DNA of 35,613 bases from Bacillota bacterium (lineage in GTDB: Bacteria > Bacillota_I > Bacilli_A > Izemoplasmatales > Hujiaoplasmataceae): the NCBI GenBank assembly GCA_022710895.1, contig JAKLGB010000005.1:1-35613 (forward strand), read 5' to 3'. This document shows, piece after piece, positions 16,452-25,752 of this stretch. The position numbers were made by a program, and so were the translations under genes. How positions within the stretch are numbered: the stretch's first letter is position 1; the number at the start of each line of letters is the position of its first letter. The notes under the pieces were generated by a model. The model was not told the origin of the DNA. It did no database searches and saw only the letters and a program-made list of their open reading frames with translations.

Positions 16452-16478
16452 AAAAACCGCCGGTTCGTCACCGGCGGT
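16452..16478 (-). terminator. Intrinsic terminator of the PAS-GGDEF-HD-GYP gene
   Basis: A 9-base stem ACCGCCGGT/ACCGGCGGT with a 5-base loop is followed by a T-run (TTTTT) on the minus strand. Confidence 0.9.
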
Positions 16479-16484
16479 CCGTTC

Positions 16485-18647
16485 TCAAAGCTGAATTACT
16501 TTCTCGACGAACACCTCGATGATGGTCGGATCGAATTGTGTTCCCGCATGCTTCATCAATTCCGCAACCGCGGCATCTTTCGAATGGCTTTTCCGATACG
16601 GGTGTTTTCGCAGGATGTCGTCATAGGCTTCCGCGATCGCGATGATCCGAGATTGCACGGGAATCTCCTCCCCTTTGAGACTGCGAGGATATCCATTCCC
16701 GTCCATTCGTTCATGATGATTGAGAACGAATTGAGCGATGTTCGCAAAATCGCTGACGGATCTCAAGATTTGGTAACCGACTTCGGGATGCCGACGAATG
16801 TCCAAGGCTTCCGCTTCGGTCAAGGAGTCGTTCTTTGCCAAAATCGATTCGGGAATGGCGATTTTCCCGATGTCGTGAAGCAACCCGGCCAAACCCAATT
16901 CCTTCACGTCGGAATCGTTCATCCCCAAAGCGATTCCGGTTCGCTTGCACAACTCGCTGACGGATTCTGCGTGACTTTGCTCGAGGGCGTTTTGATCGAA
17001 GAGACTTTTCGTGATCAGGTTCAAAATGTCATTTTTGAAACTGGCTCCGGAGAATAACTTGTTCCGATACATGTCGTCTTCGGATTGTTTGTAGATGTCA
17101 TCCATGGATTCTTCCATGCTGACCTTGGTTTTCCACCCAAAAGATACGGACAAAATGGCTTTCACCATCTGTTTGGAGGCGATGGCGCGACTGATACGAT
17201 TGACGAAGGCTTCGGCTTCTTTCGGCCCGGTTTTTTTCATGATGACGACGAACTCGTCGCCACCCACGCGGGCGATCATGTCGCTCGCGCCAGCCTCCTT
17301 CTTCATAATGTCCGCAAATGTCTTCAGCAGTTTGTCACCGGCGGAATGGCCGAAGGCGTCGTTCGTCAGTTTTAAGCCGTTGACGTCGGCCATGATCAGG
17401 GTGATCGGCAGATTTTTTTCGATGTCGACGCGTTTCAGTTCTTCTTCGTAATAACGGCGGTTGAACAACCCCGTCAGTTGGTCATGGGTGCTGAGGTAAA
17501 GGACTTCGTTTTCGTTGTTCTTTCGCTCCTGAATGTTACGGGCGATGCCGATGACTTCAATCTCGTTGGCGGCGTTCTTCCGGAACTTGGCAGAGATTTC
17601 GACCCAAACCCTGGACCCCGATGCCGTCGGTTGTTGGACTTCGAACAAATCGGTGACCGAACCCTCCGTCCCGTTTTTCAGTTCGGACATCAGGTTGGAA
17701 AAACCTTGAGAAAGTAAGGCAAAAGATTCGGGTGTCAAAGTATCCTTCATCCGTTCTCCCATGGCAACCCCGACGGTGATTCCGCGCAGGGCGGTGATGG
17801 AAGGACTGACATACGAAAAGCGATCTTGTTCCGGATGGTAAACCCAGATGACGTCCTGGGTGTTATCGGTAATCAATCGGAATTTTTCCTCACTCAAACG
17901 GATTTCTTCTTCGATTTTCTTTCGTCCGGAGATGTCTTTGACGGTGATCAAAACACAGGGTTGATGTTGGAATTCCACCAAAGAAGCGGATAGGAGGACT
18001 TTGTGCGGTTGGCGATTGGTGTTTAAAAGCGTGATTTCATAATCTTGAACCGATCCCGAAGAATAAAGTTCATTCAAAAAGGCTATCCGATCGGTTTCTC
18101 GTTGATAAAATTCTTTGACGGGTTTTCCGAGAACATCCCAACCTTCAAATCCAAATTCATTGCGTGCGATAGGGTTAAAGTATTGAATATCCTCTCCGGC
18201 AACGCTGGATATAAAAATGGGAAAGGGGGCGTGATCTAACAGACGCAAGGAAGGACATTGGCAAAATCGGACCCCGGGTGAGTCGCTATCGTCTTTCCGG
18301 AGTTCTTGAGCCAGAAGCAAAAAAGCCGACTGAGCGGGCAAACGGCATAGACGACATTCGAACCCCCTTCCTTCGTTTTCTTCGGGCATGAGGGCAAATG
18401 AGGTCGACCCCAGGGGTTGACCCTCGATTTCCCGCATCGCTTGGAGGCAGCGAGCGAGTAACCGCTCGGTAATCCATGCGGAAGACTGGTCCGGTCGGGC
18501 CTTAACGGCTATCGAATCGGGCTTGGGCGAACCGGTTCCTTGATGAAGAATCCGCCCTTCGCCGTCAAGAACGGCAAAAAGGTCGGGAACCATCCCAAGG
18601 AGTTGGGCTCCTCCTTCGTTAGTGATTGCCTCTTTTGGCTTTTTCAT
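16485..18647 (-). CDS. PAS-GGDEF-HD-GYP cyclic-di-GMP protein
   Basis: The 720-residue soluble protein has no membrane segment. A PAS-like start (LFAVLDGEGRILHQG, ~25-40) leads to two clearer PAS domains (~140-242 and ~255-382). A GGDEF domain (~386-540) has ARVGGDEFVVI with the motif intact at 462-466, and an HD-GYP domain (~555-715) has LLHDIGKIAIPE, HHERMDGNGYP and AEAYDDI. It should both make and degrade cyclic-di-GMP, or use one domain as a regulator. The RxxD inhibitory site expected before GGDEF is missing (GASD). Cysteines at ~99-102 and ~129-131 could bind a cofactor. ATG 18647 is chosen because GGGGGG precedes it. The gene is monocistronic. Confidence 0.94.
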   Translation of the reverse strand: MKKPKEAITNEGGAQLLGMVPDLFAVLDGEGRILHQGTGSPKPDSIAVKARPDQSSAWITERLLARCLQAMREIEGQPLGSTSFALMPEENEGRGFECRLCRLPAQSAFLLLAQELRKDDSDSPGVRFCQCPSLRLLDHAPFPIFISSVAGEDIQYFNPIARNEFGFEGWDVLGKPVKEFYQRETDRIAFLNELYSSGSVQDYEITLLNTNRQPHKVLLSASLVEFQHQPCVLITVKDISGRKKIEEEIRLSEEKFRLITDNTQDVIWVYHPEQDRFSYVSPSITALRGITVGVAMGERMKDTLTPESFALLSQGFSNLMSELKNGTEGSVTDLFEVQQPTASGSRVWVEISAKFRKNAANEIEVIGIARNIQERKNNENEVLYLSTHDQLTGLFNRRYYEEELKRVDIEKNLPITLIMADVNGLKLTNDAFGHSAGDKLLKTFADIMKKEAGASDMIARVGGDEFVVIMKKTGPKEAEAFVNRISRAIASKQMVKAILSVSFGWKTKVSMEESMDDIYKQSEDDMYRNKLFSGASFKNDILNLITKSLFDQNALEQSHAESVSELCKRTGIALGMNDSDVKELGLAGLLHDIGKIAIPESILAKNDSLTEAEALDIRRHPEVGYQILRSVSDFANIAQFVLNHHERMDGNGYPRSLKGEEIPVQSRIIAIAEAYDDILRKHPYRKSHSKDAAVAELMKHAGTQFDPTIIEVFVEKVIQL

Positions 18648-18708
18648 AACTGACCCCCCTTTTTTGAATTTCACTCAAAGCCAGATCAGAATGGGACTAT
18701 CCGATTCC

Positions 18709-18737
18709 AGTCTATCCGATGGCAAGACGGCTGTCAA
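18709..18737 (-). promoter_or_regulatory. Sigma-A-like promoter of the PAS-GGDEF-HD-GYP gene
   Basis: TTGACA (18732-18737), a 17-base spacer and TAGACT (18709-18714) lie on the minus strand about 62 bases upstream of the start. Confidence 0.7.
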
Positions 18738-18772
18738 GCGCCACAAAAGAACAAGCAAGGAGAATAGAGTCT

Positions 18773-18810
18773 GAAAACAAAAAAGGAAACCGACGTTGTC
18801 GTCGATTTCC
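18773..18810 (-). terminator. Intrinsic terminator of the Cache-GGDEF gene
   Basis: An 11-base stem with one T-G pair (GGAAATCGACG/CGTCGGTTTCC, loop ACAA on the minus strand) is followed by TTTTTTGTTTTC. Confidence 0.92.
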
Positions 18811-18818
18811 CGTACAAA

Positions 18819-19880
18819 TCACAGGGTTTGGATCGAACCATTCTCCAAATATTCGGAGATGCGGTTCTTTCCTTGCTCTTTGGAATGATACATGGCTTTG
18901 TCCGCGCGAGACTCAAATTCTTCCTTGGAGACCCCGCCCTTCCAGAGACTAATGCCGATGGACACGGACAAGCCGATCGTCGTGGTTTCGTTTGGTCGTG
19001 ATTCGAAATGTTCAAGGTTTGCGATGATCCGGCGAGCAACCATTCTAGCTTCTTCCCAACCCGATTCCGGCAATAACACCGCAAACTCGTCGCCGCCATA
19101 ACGGGCACATACATCGGAACGACGAATGCTTCTCTTCAAAAGATCGGCGATTTCTTTGAGGACTTTGTCCCCCGCCGGGTGACCAAATTGATCGTTGATG
19201 GTTTTGAACGAGTCCACATCGAGCATCATCATCGATAAGGGAATCGACTTCATTTTGGCATCGATAATGCTCAAGCGCAACCGTTTGTCGAAATAACGTT
19301 TGCTGAAAAGTCCGGTGAGATAATCCACTTCCAAAGCCTCGACTCTTGATTCGAACAAGTTATACACCACGATGGACAGGGCAATGACAAATAAGGACAT
19401 ACCGATGGTTAGGGTGGTTTGGAGTTGTTGGATCAACGACTTCACTTGATCGTCGTTGATGTCGACCCCGACGACTCCGATAATTTCGCCATCTTCGGGA
19501 TCGACGATTGGGGCAAGGGCCGTCATCATCGTGACTTTCCATACCTCATCATATTCCATTTCCGAAAATCCGGCGATTCCGGAATCATACACGTTCTTTA
19601 ACTCGTCCCAAGCAACCTCGGAGGTTCCGAGCGGAGAAAAAAACTCGCTATCCGGCATTTCCGCATCGAGAACATAAGCGAATTCTTCCGAAGAAATTCT
19701 TTTCATCGTGTACAAATAGGTCGCTCCGGAGTCGCTTTTCAGTTGTTGAAACATCGACAACATCTCGGAATAATATGCTTCGTCGTAATTTTCGATGGAA
19801 TAGTCATCGACTTCGGCCAAGTCGCGGTAGGAATCGATGTCGGTTTCGATGAAAGTGGCGATCGACGAAGCCAAAGCCAC
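18819..19880 (-). CDS. Cache-GGDEF diguanylate cyclase, body of a gene interrupted by in-frame TGA
   Basis: This 353-codon frame holds a Cache-like extracytoplasmic sensor (~40-145), one membrane helix (~154-174) and a GGDEF domain with RRSDVCARYGGDEF. That gives an intact active motif plus a correctly spaced RxxD inhibitory site, so the catalytic part should be competent to make cyclic-di-GMP. The only start in this frame is GTG 19880, which has no Shine-Dalgarno sequence, and the first membrane helix is missing. That helix, with a strong ribosome site, is found in the same frame upstream (19890-20018), separated by one TGA. I therefore read this as the main part of a 399-codon gene broken by a nonsense codon, or one needing readthrough. 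A terminator follows. Confidence 0.85.
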   Translation of the reverse strand: MALASSIATFIETDIDSYRDLAEVDDYSIENYDEAYYSEMLSMFQQLKSDSGATYLYTMKRISSEEFAYVLDAEMPDSEFFSPLGTSEVAWDELKNVYDSGIAGFSEMEYDEVWKVTMMTALAPIVDPEDGEIIGVVGVDINDDQVKSLIQQLQTTLTIGMSLFVIALSIVVYNLFESRVEALEVDYLTGLFSKRYFDKRLRLSIIDAKMKSIPLSMMMLDVDSFKTINDQFGHPAGDKVLKEIADLLKRSIRRSDVCARYGGDEFAVLLPESGWEEARMVARRIIANLEHFESRPNETTTIGLSVSIGISLWKGGVSKEEFESRADKAMYHSKEQGKNRISEYLENGSIQTL

Positions 19881-19889
19881 GCTGCTTTT

Positions 19890-20018
19890 TCAGAAATTTT
19901 GGAGAATAAGGTTACGGAAATTGGAAAATATCAAATACCCGATGCCGAAGGTGACAACGGAAGTCAAAGCTAAAATGGCGAAAAAGAGAAAGGCCCTTTT
20001 GGAAAGATTGGATTTCAT
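19890..20018 (-). pseudogene. 5' fragment of the Cache-GGDEF gene, ending at in-frame TGA
   Basis: ATG 20018 follows GAGGGG with a 6-base gap and encodes 42 residues: a basic start (MKSNLSKR) and a membrane helix (AFLFFAILALTSVVTFGIGY). The TGA at 19890-19892 is codon 43, and the same frame continues without a shift into the Cache-GGDEF body. Together they restore the standard helix-Cache-helix-GGDEF topology. A one-base change from TGG (Trp) or CGA (Arg) would explain it. A sequencing error cannot be excluded. Confidence 0.75.
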
Positions 20019-20113
20019 CCAATTCCCCTCCTCTCCAAAAAACCTATCCTACCCTCCATCATGAACTAAAAGGGAGGTCAATACAACGGAATTAGGAACC
20101 TCGGCTCCGAAAA

Positions 20114-21499
20114 TCAGTTTTTGGGACGAAAACGCGAAGTGAAATGACGCAATACCGGCGCTTCATAGGTAAATTCCAAACCGCGGATTTCTTGACGCCG
20201 ATCATAGACTTTTTTCAGGCATTCGGCGACATAATCCAAATGTTGAAGGGTATAGGTCCGCCGCGGAATGGTCAACCGCATAAGCTCCATGTCGGACTTT
20301 CGGTTCTTCCGGGTTTCCGGATCTCTCCCCATCAACAACGATCCGATTTCCACGGCGCGAATCCCGCCTTCGAGATACAATTCGTTGCTCACGGCAACGG
20401 CGGGAAATTCATCATATGGAATTTGCGGGCACATGGCTCCGCAATCCACAAACACGGCGTGACCCCCGGTCGGGTATTGGATGGGAATTCCCGCTTCACG
20501 AAGTCGGTCCCCCAAATACCGGACCTCGTCGATGCGATACCGAAGATAATCGATGTCTAAGGCTTCTTTCAAGCCAACCGCCAAAGCGTCCATATCGCGT
20601 CCAGCCAGACCTCCATACGTCGGAAAACCTTCCATCGGAACGATATAGGTTTGGCACTTTTGGAACAACTCGCGATCCTCTTTGATAGCAATCAAGCCAC
20701 CGATATTGACCAGTCCATCCTTTTTGGCACTCATGAGGAAAACGTCCGCATAATCAAACATTTCCCGAACGATTTCCATGATCGAGCGGTTTTGATAACC
20801 GGGTTCGCGCTGTTGGATAAAAAAGGCATTTTCGGCATAACGAGCCCCGTCGATGATGGTTTTGATTTGGAATCGGTGGGCAATCTCACAAACCTTCTTG
20901 ATGTTTTCCATGGATACCGGTTGTCCTCCGACGGCATTGTTGGTAACCGTCAGAATGATTCCGGCGACATTCTCACGGCCGTAATCAAGGATGGCTTTTT
21001 CCAATTTTGAAAGATCAAAATTCCCTTTGAACGGATGGAAATGAGGAAGATCCAAACACTCTGGGCAAGCCGTGTCGACGGCATGAGCGCCGGCTAATTC
21101 CACATGAGCACGGGTGGTATCAAAATGCATGTTGCTGATGAAAACCATCCCCGGATGACGAACCAACTGAGGTATAACGACTTGTTCCGCGCCTCTTCCT
21201 TGGTGGGCGGGCATAACAAAACCATATCCGGTGATTTCTTTCACCACGCGCTCCAAGCGGAAGTAACTGGCCGATCCGGCATAGGCTTCATCGCCCATCA
21301 TCAAAGCCGCCCACTGAAAATGGCTCATCGCGCCGGTCCCGGAATCGGTCAGAAGATCGATAAACACGTCTTCACTGAGAAGGGCAAAGGGATTATACCC
21401 TGCCTCAATCATTTTTTGACTTCGTTCTTGGGAGGAAATCAATCGAATAGGTTCAACCATTTTGATACGAAACGGAGGAAGAGAATAATTGGATGGCAT
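20114..21499 (-). CDS. tnaA: Tryptophanase (tryptophan indole-lyase)
   Basis: This 461-residue PLP enzyme of the beta-eliminating lyase family splits tryptophan to indole, pyruvate and ammonia. Family blocks run the full length: [46 protein letters not shown], the PLP-lysine segment [13 protein letters not shown] (~258), [14 protein letters not shown] and LTIPRRTYT. Asp in FDTT (~127) and AVEIG in the C-terminal half match tryptophanase, where tyrosine phenol-lyase has FTTT and SMERG; other stretches resemble the phenol-lyase, so activity on tyrosine is not fully excluded. ATG 21499 follows GAGG by 7 bases. I saw no TnaC-like leader and no clear terminator after the gene. Confidence 0.9.
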   Translation of the reverse strand: MPSNYSLPPFRIKMVEPIRLISSQERSQKMIEAGYNPFALLSEDVFIDLLTDSGTGAMSHFQWAALMMGDEAYAGSASYFRLERVVKEITGYGFVMPAHQGRGAEQVVIPQLVRHPGMVFISNMHFDTTRAHVELAGAHAVDTACPECLDLPHFHPFKGNFDLSKLEKAILDYGRENVAGIILTVTNNAVGGQPVSMENIKKVCEIAHRFQIKTIIDGARYAENAFFIQQREPGYQNRSIMEIVREMFDYADVFLMSAKKDGLVNIGGLIAIKEDRELFQKCQTYIVPMEGFPTYGGLAGRDMDALAVGLKEALDIDYLRYRIDEVRYLGDRLREAGIPIQYPTGGHAVFVDCGAMCPQIPYDEFPAVAVSNELYLEGGIRAVEIGSLLMGRDPETRKNRKSDMELMRLTIPRRTYTLQHLDYVAECLKKVYDRRQEIRGLEFTYEAPVLRHFTSRFRPKN

Positions 21500-21529
21500 T
21501 GACACACCTCAAAGTGAATCATCAACCTA

Positions 21530-21538
21530 TTTATACCA
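21530..21538 (-). promoter_or_regulatory. Extended -10 promoter of tryptophanase
   Basis: TGGTATAAA on the minus strand lies about 31 bases before ATG 21499. The upstream -35 zone is just T-rich. Confidence 0.45.
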
Positions 21539-22036
21539 CAAAAAGGAACAAAAAAACAGTAGTTTTGATATGAACAAATGAAATGAAGAATAATGTTGAT
21601 GGATGTCGAAATAGAACAAATTAAGGCGGTGAATAGAATGAAATGAAAGACAGGAAACGTCGATTTTTGGGCATTTTTTGAAGATGATAATGAGCTGGAT
21701 TTGGATACGAAAACTCCCGCTTGAGAAAAATCTAGAATGCCATTTCTGCGACATCCTTTCTCGCAATTCCAAAGAAATATCCGATGGGCGGATGCATTTT
21801 ATTGAGCGAAAAGGGATTATCCATGATCACAAATGACGAAATGTCAAAAATTGAAAGAAAAATGCGATAATCAAAATTTTTTTGACCACTTAAGCCCTAT
21901 ATTTAGCCATTTTTAAGAAATTGGGGTTTTTCAGTAAATTTTGGGTTTTTTTGTAAATCCTATCCTTATTCCTTAATTGAATGAGAGATTAATATTTTCA
22001 AAAACGTCACAATCATCGGCTCGATTTTCGTTTTGG
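21539..22036. other. A+T-rich divergent spacer between tnaA and pckG, no gene seen
   Basis: This stretch is clearly richer in A+T than its surroundings. It contains only short, low-complexity reading frames lacking ribosome sites on both strands. It probably holds the upstream control regions of tnaA and pckG. The only structure I can support is the imperfect direct repeat near its right end. Confidence 0.6.
21921..21958 (+). repeat. Imperfect direct repeat upstream of pckG
   Basis: Two copies of about 19 bases, TTGGGGTTTTTCAGTAAAT and TTGGGTTTTTTTGTAAAT, lie head to tail about 80 bases before the pckG -10 element. They could be paired binding sites; low complexity makes chance possible. Confidence 0.35.
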
Positions 22037-22045
22037 TGGTATAAT
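22037..22045 (+). promoter_or_regulatory. Extended -10 promoter of pckG
   Basis: TGGTATAAT lies 33 bases upstream of ATG 22079. No -35 consensus is visible. Confidence 0.6.
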
Positions 22046-22078
22046 CAAAGACATAGATGCGTTGAAAGGAGAACATTC

Positions 22079-23872
22079 ATGACAAGTAACATTAGGTTAA
22101 ATAAGTGGATTCATGAAATGGCGGACCTTTGCCGCCCTGATCGAATCCATTGGTGTGACGGAAGCGATAGCGAATATCAGTCTTTATTACAGATGATGGT
22201 GTCCAAGGGTGTCGCCATTCCTCTGAACCCAAAAAAACGTCCGGGTTGCTACTTGTTCCGCAGTCATCCTTCGGACGTAGCCCGGGTAGAAAACCGGACT
22301 TTCATTTCGTCTCTTCGGCAAGACGATGCCGGCCCGACCAATAACTGGATCGACCCTCAATCCCTCAAATCGACAATGACAGACTTGTTTTCTGGATCGA
22401 TGGTCGGGCGAACCATGTATGTAATTCCTTTTTCGATGGGTCCCGTGGGGTCTCCCTTGTCCAAAATCGGAGTGGAAATCACGGATAGTCCTTACGTCGT
22501 CGCCAACATGCGGATCATGACGCGCATCGGTAAACCCGTTTTGGATTTTTTGGGAAGTGACGGAGAGTTCGTTCCTTGTCTGCACTCGGTGGGATATCCG
22601 CTTCTCCCCGGCATGGTTGATCCTCAATGGCCCTGTGCCCCGATCGAGAAAAAATTCATCAGCCATTTTCCGGAAGAACGGTTGATTTGGTCCTATGGGT
22701 CCGGTTACGGCGGTAACGCTCTGTTGGGAAAGAAATGCTTTGCTTTGCGAATTGCCTCGGTCCAAGCTCGTGACGAGGGTTGGTTGGCAGAACATATGCT
22801 AATCCTAAAAATAACCAACCCCGAGGGAAAATCCAAATATATCACTGGAGCTTTTCCGAGTGCCTGCGGGAAAACAAACTTGGCGATGCTCGTTCCGACG
22901 CTCCCCGGTTGGAAAGTAGAAACCGTGGGTGACGATATTGCCTGGATGAAATTCGGAAAAGACGGCCGCTTGTACGCCATCAACCCCGAAGCCGGTTTCT
23001 TCGGCGTCGCTCCCGGAACCTCCGCTCAGTCCAACCCCAACGCTATGAAATGCGTGGAAAAGAATACCCTTTTCACGAATGTTGCCCTAACCGATGATGG
23101 GGATGTATGGTGGGAAGGCATCGGGTATGATGCCCCGGATCATCTCATAGATTGGCAGGGTAGGGATTGGTACAAGGGACAATCGAAAGAACCGGCCGCC
23201 CATCCGAACTCGCGCTTCACGACCCCGGCTCATCAGTGTCCTTCCATCTCTCCGGATTGGATTGCCGAAGAAGGCGTTCCGATCTCCGCTATTCTGATTG
23301 GGGGAAGAAGACCTTCGACCATTCCCTTGGTCAACGAAAGTTTTTCTTGGGAGCACGGGGTATTTCTCGGGTCGATCATGGGATCCGAAATCACTGCTGC
23401 GACGATTTCCGACCAAATCGGAAAAGTACGGCGCGATCCCTTTGCGATGTTACCGTTTATGGGGTACCACATCGGAGATTACTTCCGTCACTGGTTGAAC
23501 ATTGGAAAAATGACTACACCGGAAAAATTGCCGAAAATCTATTATGTGAACTGGTTCCGGAAAAACGCAGAAGGAAAATTCATTTGGCCGGGTTACGGAG
23601 AAAACAGCCGCGTCTTGAAGTGGATTTTCGAGCGATTGGAAGGAAAAGCCGCCAGCCAGAAAACCCCGATCGGGAATCTTCCGACTCCGGACTCCTTGGA
23701 TCTGGACGGATTACGCGTGAACCCCTCTGAACTGGCATCGATTTTGACGGTCGATCTCGGTGGCTGGAAACGGGAAGCTGAAGATGTCAGAAGTTATTAT
23801 CGTATTTTTGAAAACAAATTGCCTTCAGCCTTGGCGGACCAACTGGATCAGTTGGACCAACGTCTGCGGTAA
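22079..23872 (+). CDS. pckG: Phosphoenolpyruvate carboxykinase (GTP)
   Basis: The 597-residue cytosolic enzyme interconverts oxaloacetate + GTP and PEP + CO2 + GDP. Family signatures are the P-loop [13 protein letters not shown] with the active-site cysteine, the following [10 protein letters not shown] metal-binding block, [15 protein letters not shown], and the substrate loop region [13 protein letters not shown]. Length matches the GTP-dependent family, not the shorter ATP-dependent one. ATG 22079 follows AAAGGAGAA; the longer open frame upstream crosses the promoter. In a fermenter it may run anaplerotically toward oxaloacetate as well as in gluconeogenesis. It is monocistronic, with its own promoter and terminator. 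Confidence 0.97.
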   Translation: MTSNIRLNKWIHEMADLCRPDRIHWCDGSDSEYQSLLQMMVSKGVAIPLNPKKRPGCYLFRSHPSDVARVENRTFISSLRQDDAGPTNNWIDPQSLKSTMTDLFSGSMVGRTMYVIPFSMGPVGSPLSKIGVEITDSPYVVANMRIMTRIGKPVLDFLGSDGEFVPCLHSVGYPLLPGMVDPQWPCAPIEKKFISHFPEERLIWSYGSGYGGNALLGKKCFALRIASVQARDEGWLAEHMLILKITNPEGKSKYITGAFPSACGKTNLAMLVPTLPGWKVETVGDDIAWMKFGKDGRLYAINPEAGFFGVAPGTSAQSNPNAMKCVEKNTLFTNVALTDDGDVWWEGIGYDAPDHLIDWQGRDWYKGQSKEPAAHPNSRFTTPAHQCPSISPDWIAEEGVPISAILIGGRRPSTIPLVNESFSWEHGVFLGSIMGSEITAATISDQIGKVRRDPFAMLPFMGYHIGDYFRHWLNIGKMTTPEKLPKIYYVNWFRKNAEGKFIWPGYGENSRVLKWIFERLEGKAASQKTPIGNLPTPDSLDLDGLRVNPSELASILTVDLGGWKREAEDVRSYYRIFENKLPSALADQLDQLDQRLR

Positions 23873-23945
23873 AGCCAAATTGTGACAGAAGCGTGTCGAA
23901 AATCTCATCGGAATACCTATATATATATAGGATAAAGAAAAAACT

Positions 23946-23976
23946 AGAAGGACTCTTTTGTCTTTCTATTTTTTTT
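23946..23976 (+). terminator. Intrinsic terminator of pckG
   Basis: An 8-base stem AGAAGGAC/GTCTTTCT (one G-T pair) with a 6-base loop is followed by A and eight T. A 16-base palindrome CCTATATATATATAGG (23916-23931) lies just before it and has no T-run of its own. Confidence 0.85.
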
Positions 23977-24102
23977 GATTTTCTATCATTTGGCCGGATG
24001 GGACATTGCTTCATCCAAGGATGCATTTTCTTCGCAACTCATAAATATCTTCGTAAAGAAGGCATTTTTTTCTTTCTCTTCGCAAGAAGGCGGTTGTCAG
24101 CG

Positions 24103-24133
24103 AAAAAAAGAATCCCGGATGACCCCGGGATTC
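24103..24133 (-). terminator. Intrinsic terminator of the uvsE-FAD oxidoreductase operon
   Basis: On the minus strand GAATCCCGG pairs with CCGGGATTC (24110-24133) and is followed by seven T. Confidence 0.92.
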
Positions 24134-24154
24134 AATCGGAATTGAAACAAGGTT

Positions 24155-25750
24155 TTACTTTCTCTTGATTATGTGATCGGCCGCCAATTTTCCGGTCAAG
24201 ATCGATACCGGTAATCCCGAAGGGGAGAATGACCATTGTCCCGCCTGAAGAATTCCGGGGATTGGTGTGTTGACAGCCTTCGCGATTTTTTGAAATCCAT
24301 CCAGTACCGGCCGTTTGGAATCTGTGAAGGACCAGCCCGTGATGGCTCCCCCGGCGTTCTTGGTCCATTTTTCAATCGATAACGGCGTGGCGGAAATCAC
24401 GTCGATGATTTTTGCCTTCAACCCGGGAATTAAGGTTCGATCGAGGATCTCGATGATATGGTTTTCGCAGAACCGTTTATAATCTTCATACCATTGATGA
24501 CGGGCAATATGAGAAACCAGCGAGTAATCGACTAGGGTGCTGACGATGATCCCGGTTTTACCTTGCGGAGCCAACTCAGAGTATCGCATCGCGGGAATGG
24601 ATATTTCGTAAGTGGTGTTTTCCAAGTAAGTGAGCATCCATCGTTGCAGGTCAGACTGCGAATCCGTGAAATTACCGTCCGGGGTTTGGATCAGGGAAAG
24701 CGGTGAAGCGGACAACCCGATCAGCGAGGGAGTGAAAAACATATGCGCTCCGACGATCTTTCCGATTTGATCGGCGGGAAGATCCACGGACACAAACAGG
24801 GAGTGAACCGAATCACCGGGGTTACTTTTTTCCACTCGTTGCTTTTGGTCGGTAAATTCGGATTTGATGGACTCCGATTGCGATGGTTCGGGTCGAAGGG
24901 AACGGTACAGACTTTTGGAATCCGCAGCCCAAATCAACGAGCCATAGGAATATCGTTTCCCATCGCTTGTTTCGATGTTGCGGTTTTGCGGATCAACGGT
25001 CACGACTTCGGTTCGGGTGGCGACCTCGCCCCCGTGGGCAAGGATATCTCGGACCAAAACATCCGCTAAAGTTCCCATCCCGCCCCGAGGATAATAATAG
25101 TCCAAGTAGAGACTGAAATAACTGAGGGCGAAAAAGGCCGGGGTGCCGCGGAAGAAATGTTGAGCGATGACATCGATCAACGCTTGGTTCCGTGTGAATC
25201 GACGCAAATGATTCTGAATCGGATCTTTCAGTTTTGTCGCTTGTCGGATGTTGCGCCCATATCGAAACAACCATGGTATGACTTCTTTAAGAAAATACTT
25301 CCGATCTTTTTTGACGTCCAAAAAATATGGATTGTCAATTCCGTACAAAACATCCATGTATCCCATGACTTTTCGAATCTCTTCGACAATCGCGGCGATG
25401 TCGCTAAGGTTCTCGGGAAACAGCTTACCCAACATTTTTCCATATTCGTCCAGACTTTCCTTGCCCGTCAAACGAATGACCTGATCCCGAACTCGAATGG
25501 AAACCGGACTTTTGTGAAATTCAATGGGAATGTCCAACTGCCGAAGCATGGGAAAGACGATTCCGGAATTCTCCATCGCCCGGATTCCTCCGTCAAACAG
25601 GAAACCGTCCTGAGTGAACGAGTTCACCAGGCCTCCGACTTTTTCCGCTTGTTCGCAAATCAAGATTTTCTTATTGGCGCGGGCAAGATAGGCTCCGCTG
25701 GTCAGCCCGGCAATCCCGGAACCGACGATGATCGCATCATAGGTCACCAT
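24155..25750 (-). CDS. Phytoene desaturase/retinol saturase-like FAD oxidoreductase, third gene of the operon
   Basis: The 531-residue flavoprotein begins with a dinucleotide fold (IIVGSGIAGLTSGAYLARANKKILICEQAEKVGG; key GxGxxG glycines, then Glu binding FAD ribose). It ends with the FAD-binding block ILQAGQWSFSPSGLPVSILTGKLAADHI (key A, G, Q, P, G), as in the CrtI/retinol saturase family. There is no membrane helix. The gene starts 2 bases after the stop of a second, larger flavoprotein of the same family and GAGG lies inside that gene's end, so the two are coupled. They may act on the same lipid-like or isoprenoid substrate, perhaps as a complex. No crtB, crtE or other carotenoid gene is in the window, so the substrate is unknown. 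Confidence 0.8.
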   Translation of the reverse strand: MVTYDAIIVGSGIAGLTSGAYLARANKKILICEQAEKVGGLVNSFTQDGFLFDGGIRAMENSGIVFPMLRQLDIPIEFHKSPVSIRVRDQVIRLTGKESLDEYGKMLGKLFPENLSDIAAIVEEIRKVMGYMDVLYGIDNPYFLDVKKDRKYFLKEVIPWLFRYGRNIRQATKLKDPIQNHLRRFTRNQALIDVIAQHFFRGTPAFFALSYFSLYLDYYYPRGGMGTLADVLVRDILAHGGEVATRTEVVTVDPQNRNIETSDGKRYSYGSLIWAADSKSLYRSLRPEPSQSESIKSEFTDQKQRVEKSNPGDSVHSLFVSVDLPADQIGKIVGAHMFFTPSLIGLSASPLSLIQTPDGNFTDSQSDLQRWMLTYLENTTYEISIPAMRYSELAPQGKTGIIVSTLVDYSLVSHIARHQWYEDYKRFCENHIIEILDRTLIPGLKAKIIDVISATPLSIEKWTKNAGGAITGWSFTDSKRPVLDGFQKIAKAVNTPIPGILQAGQWSFSPSGLPVSILTGKLAADHIIKRK

Positions 25751-25752
25751 GA

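Noticed and set aside
19890-19892. Selenocysteine at the interrupted diguanylate cyclase codon
   Set aside because: The site is in a linker just after a membrane helix, not a redox site, and no convincing bacterial SECIS hairpin follows the TGA.
18819-20018. Reading the in-frame TGA as tryptophan (Mycoplasma code) across the genome
   Set aside because: Several genes here end in TGA at the expected family length, and the histidine kinase TGA is followed at once by its terminator, so TGA is a stop in this genome.
20114-21499. Tyrosine phenol-lyase instead of tryptophanase
   Set aside because: Asp in FDTT and AVEIG in place of SMERG follow tryptophanase, although other blocks resemble the phenol-lyase.
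21527-21772. 81-codon minus-strand reading frame upstream of tnaA, possible leader gene
   Set aside because: It starts at TTG, lacks a properly spaced ribosome site, has low-complexity composition from A+T-rich DNA, and its end overlaps the predicted tnaA -10 element. It does not resemble TnaC.
23916-23931. Palindrome CCTATATATATATAGG as the pckG terminator
   Set aside because: No T-run follows it; the stem at 23946-23967 with eight T is the better terminator.
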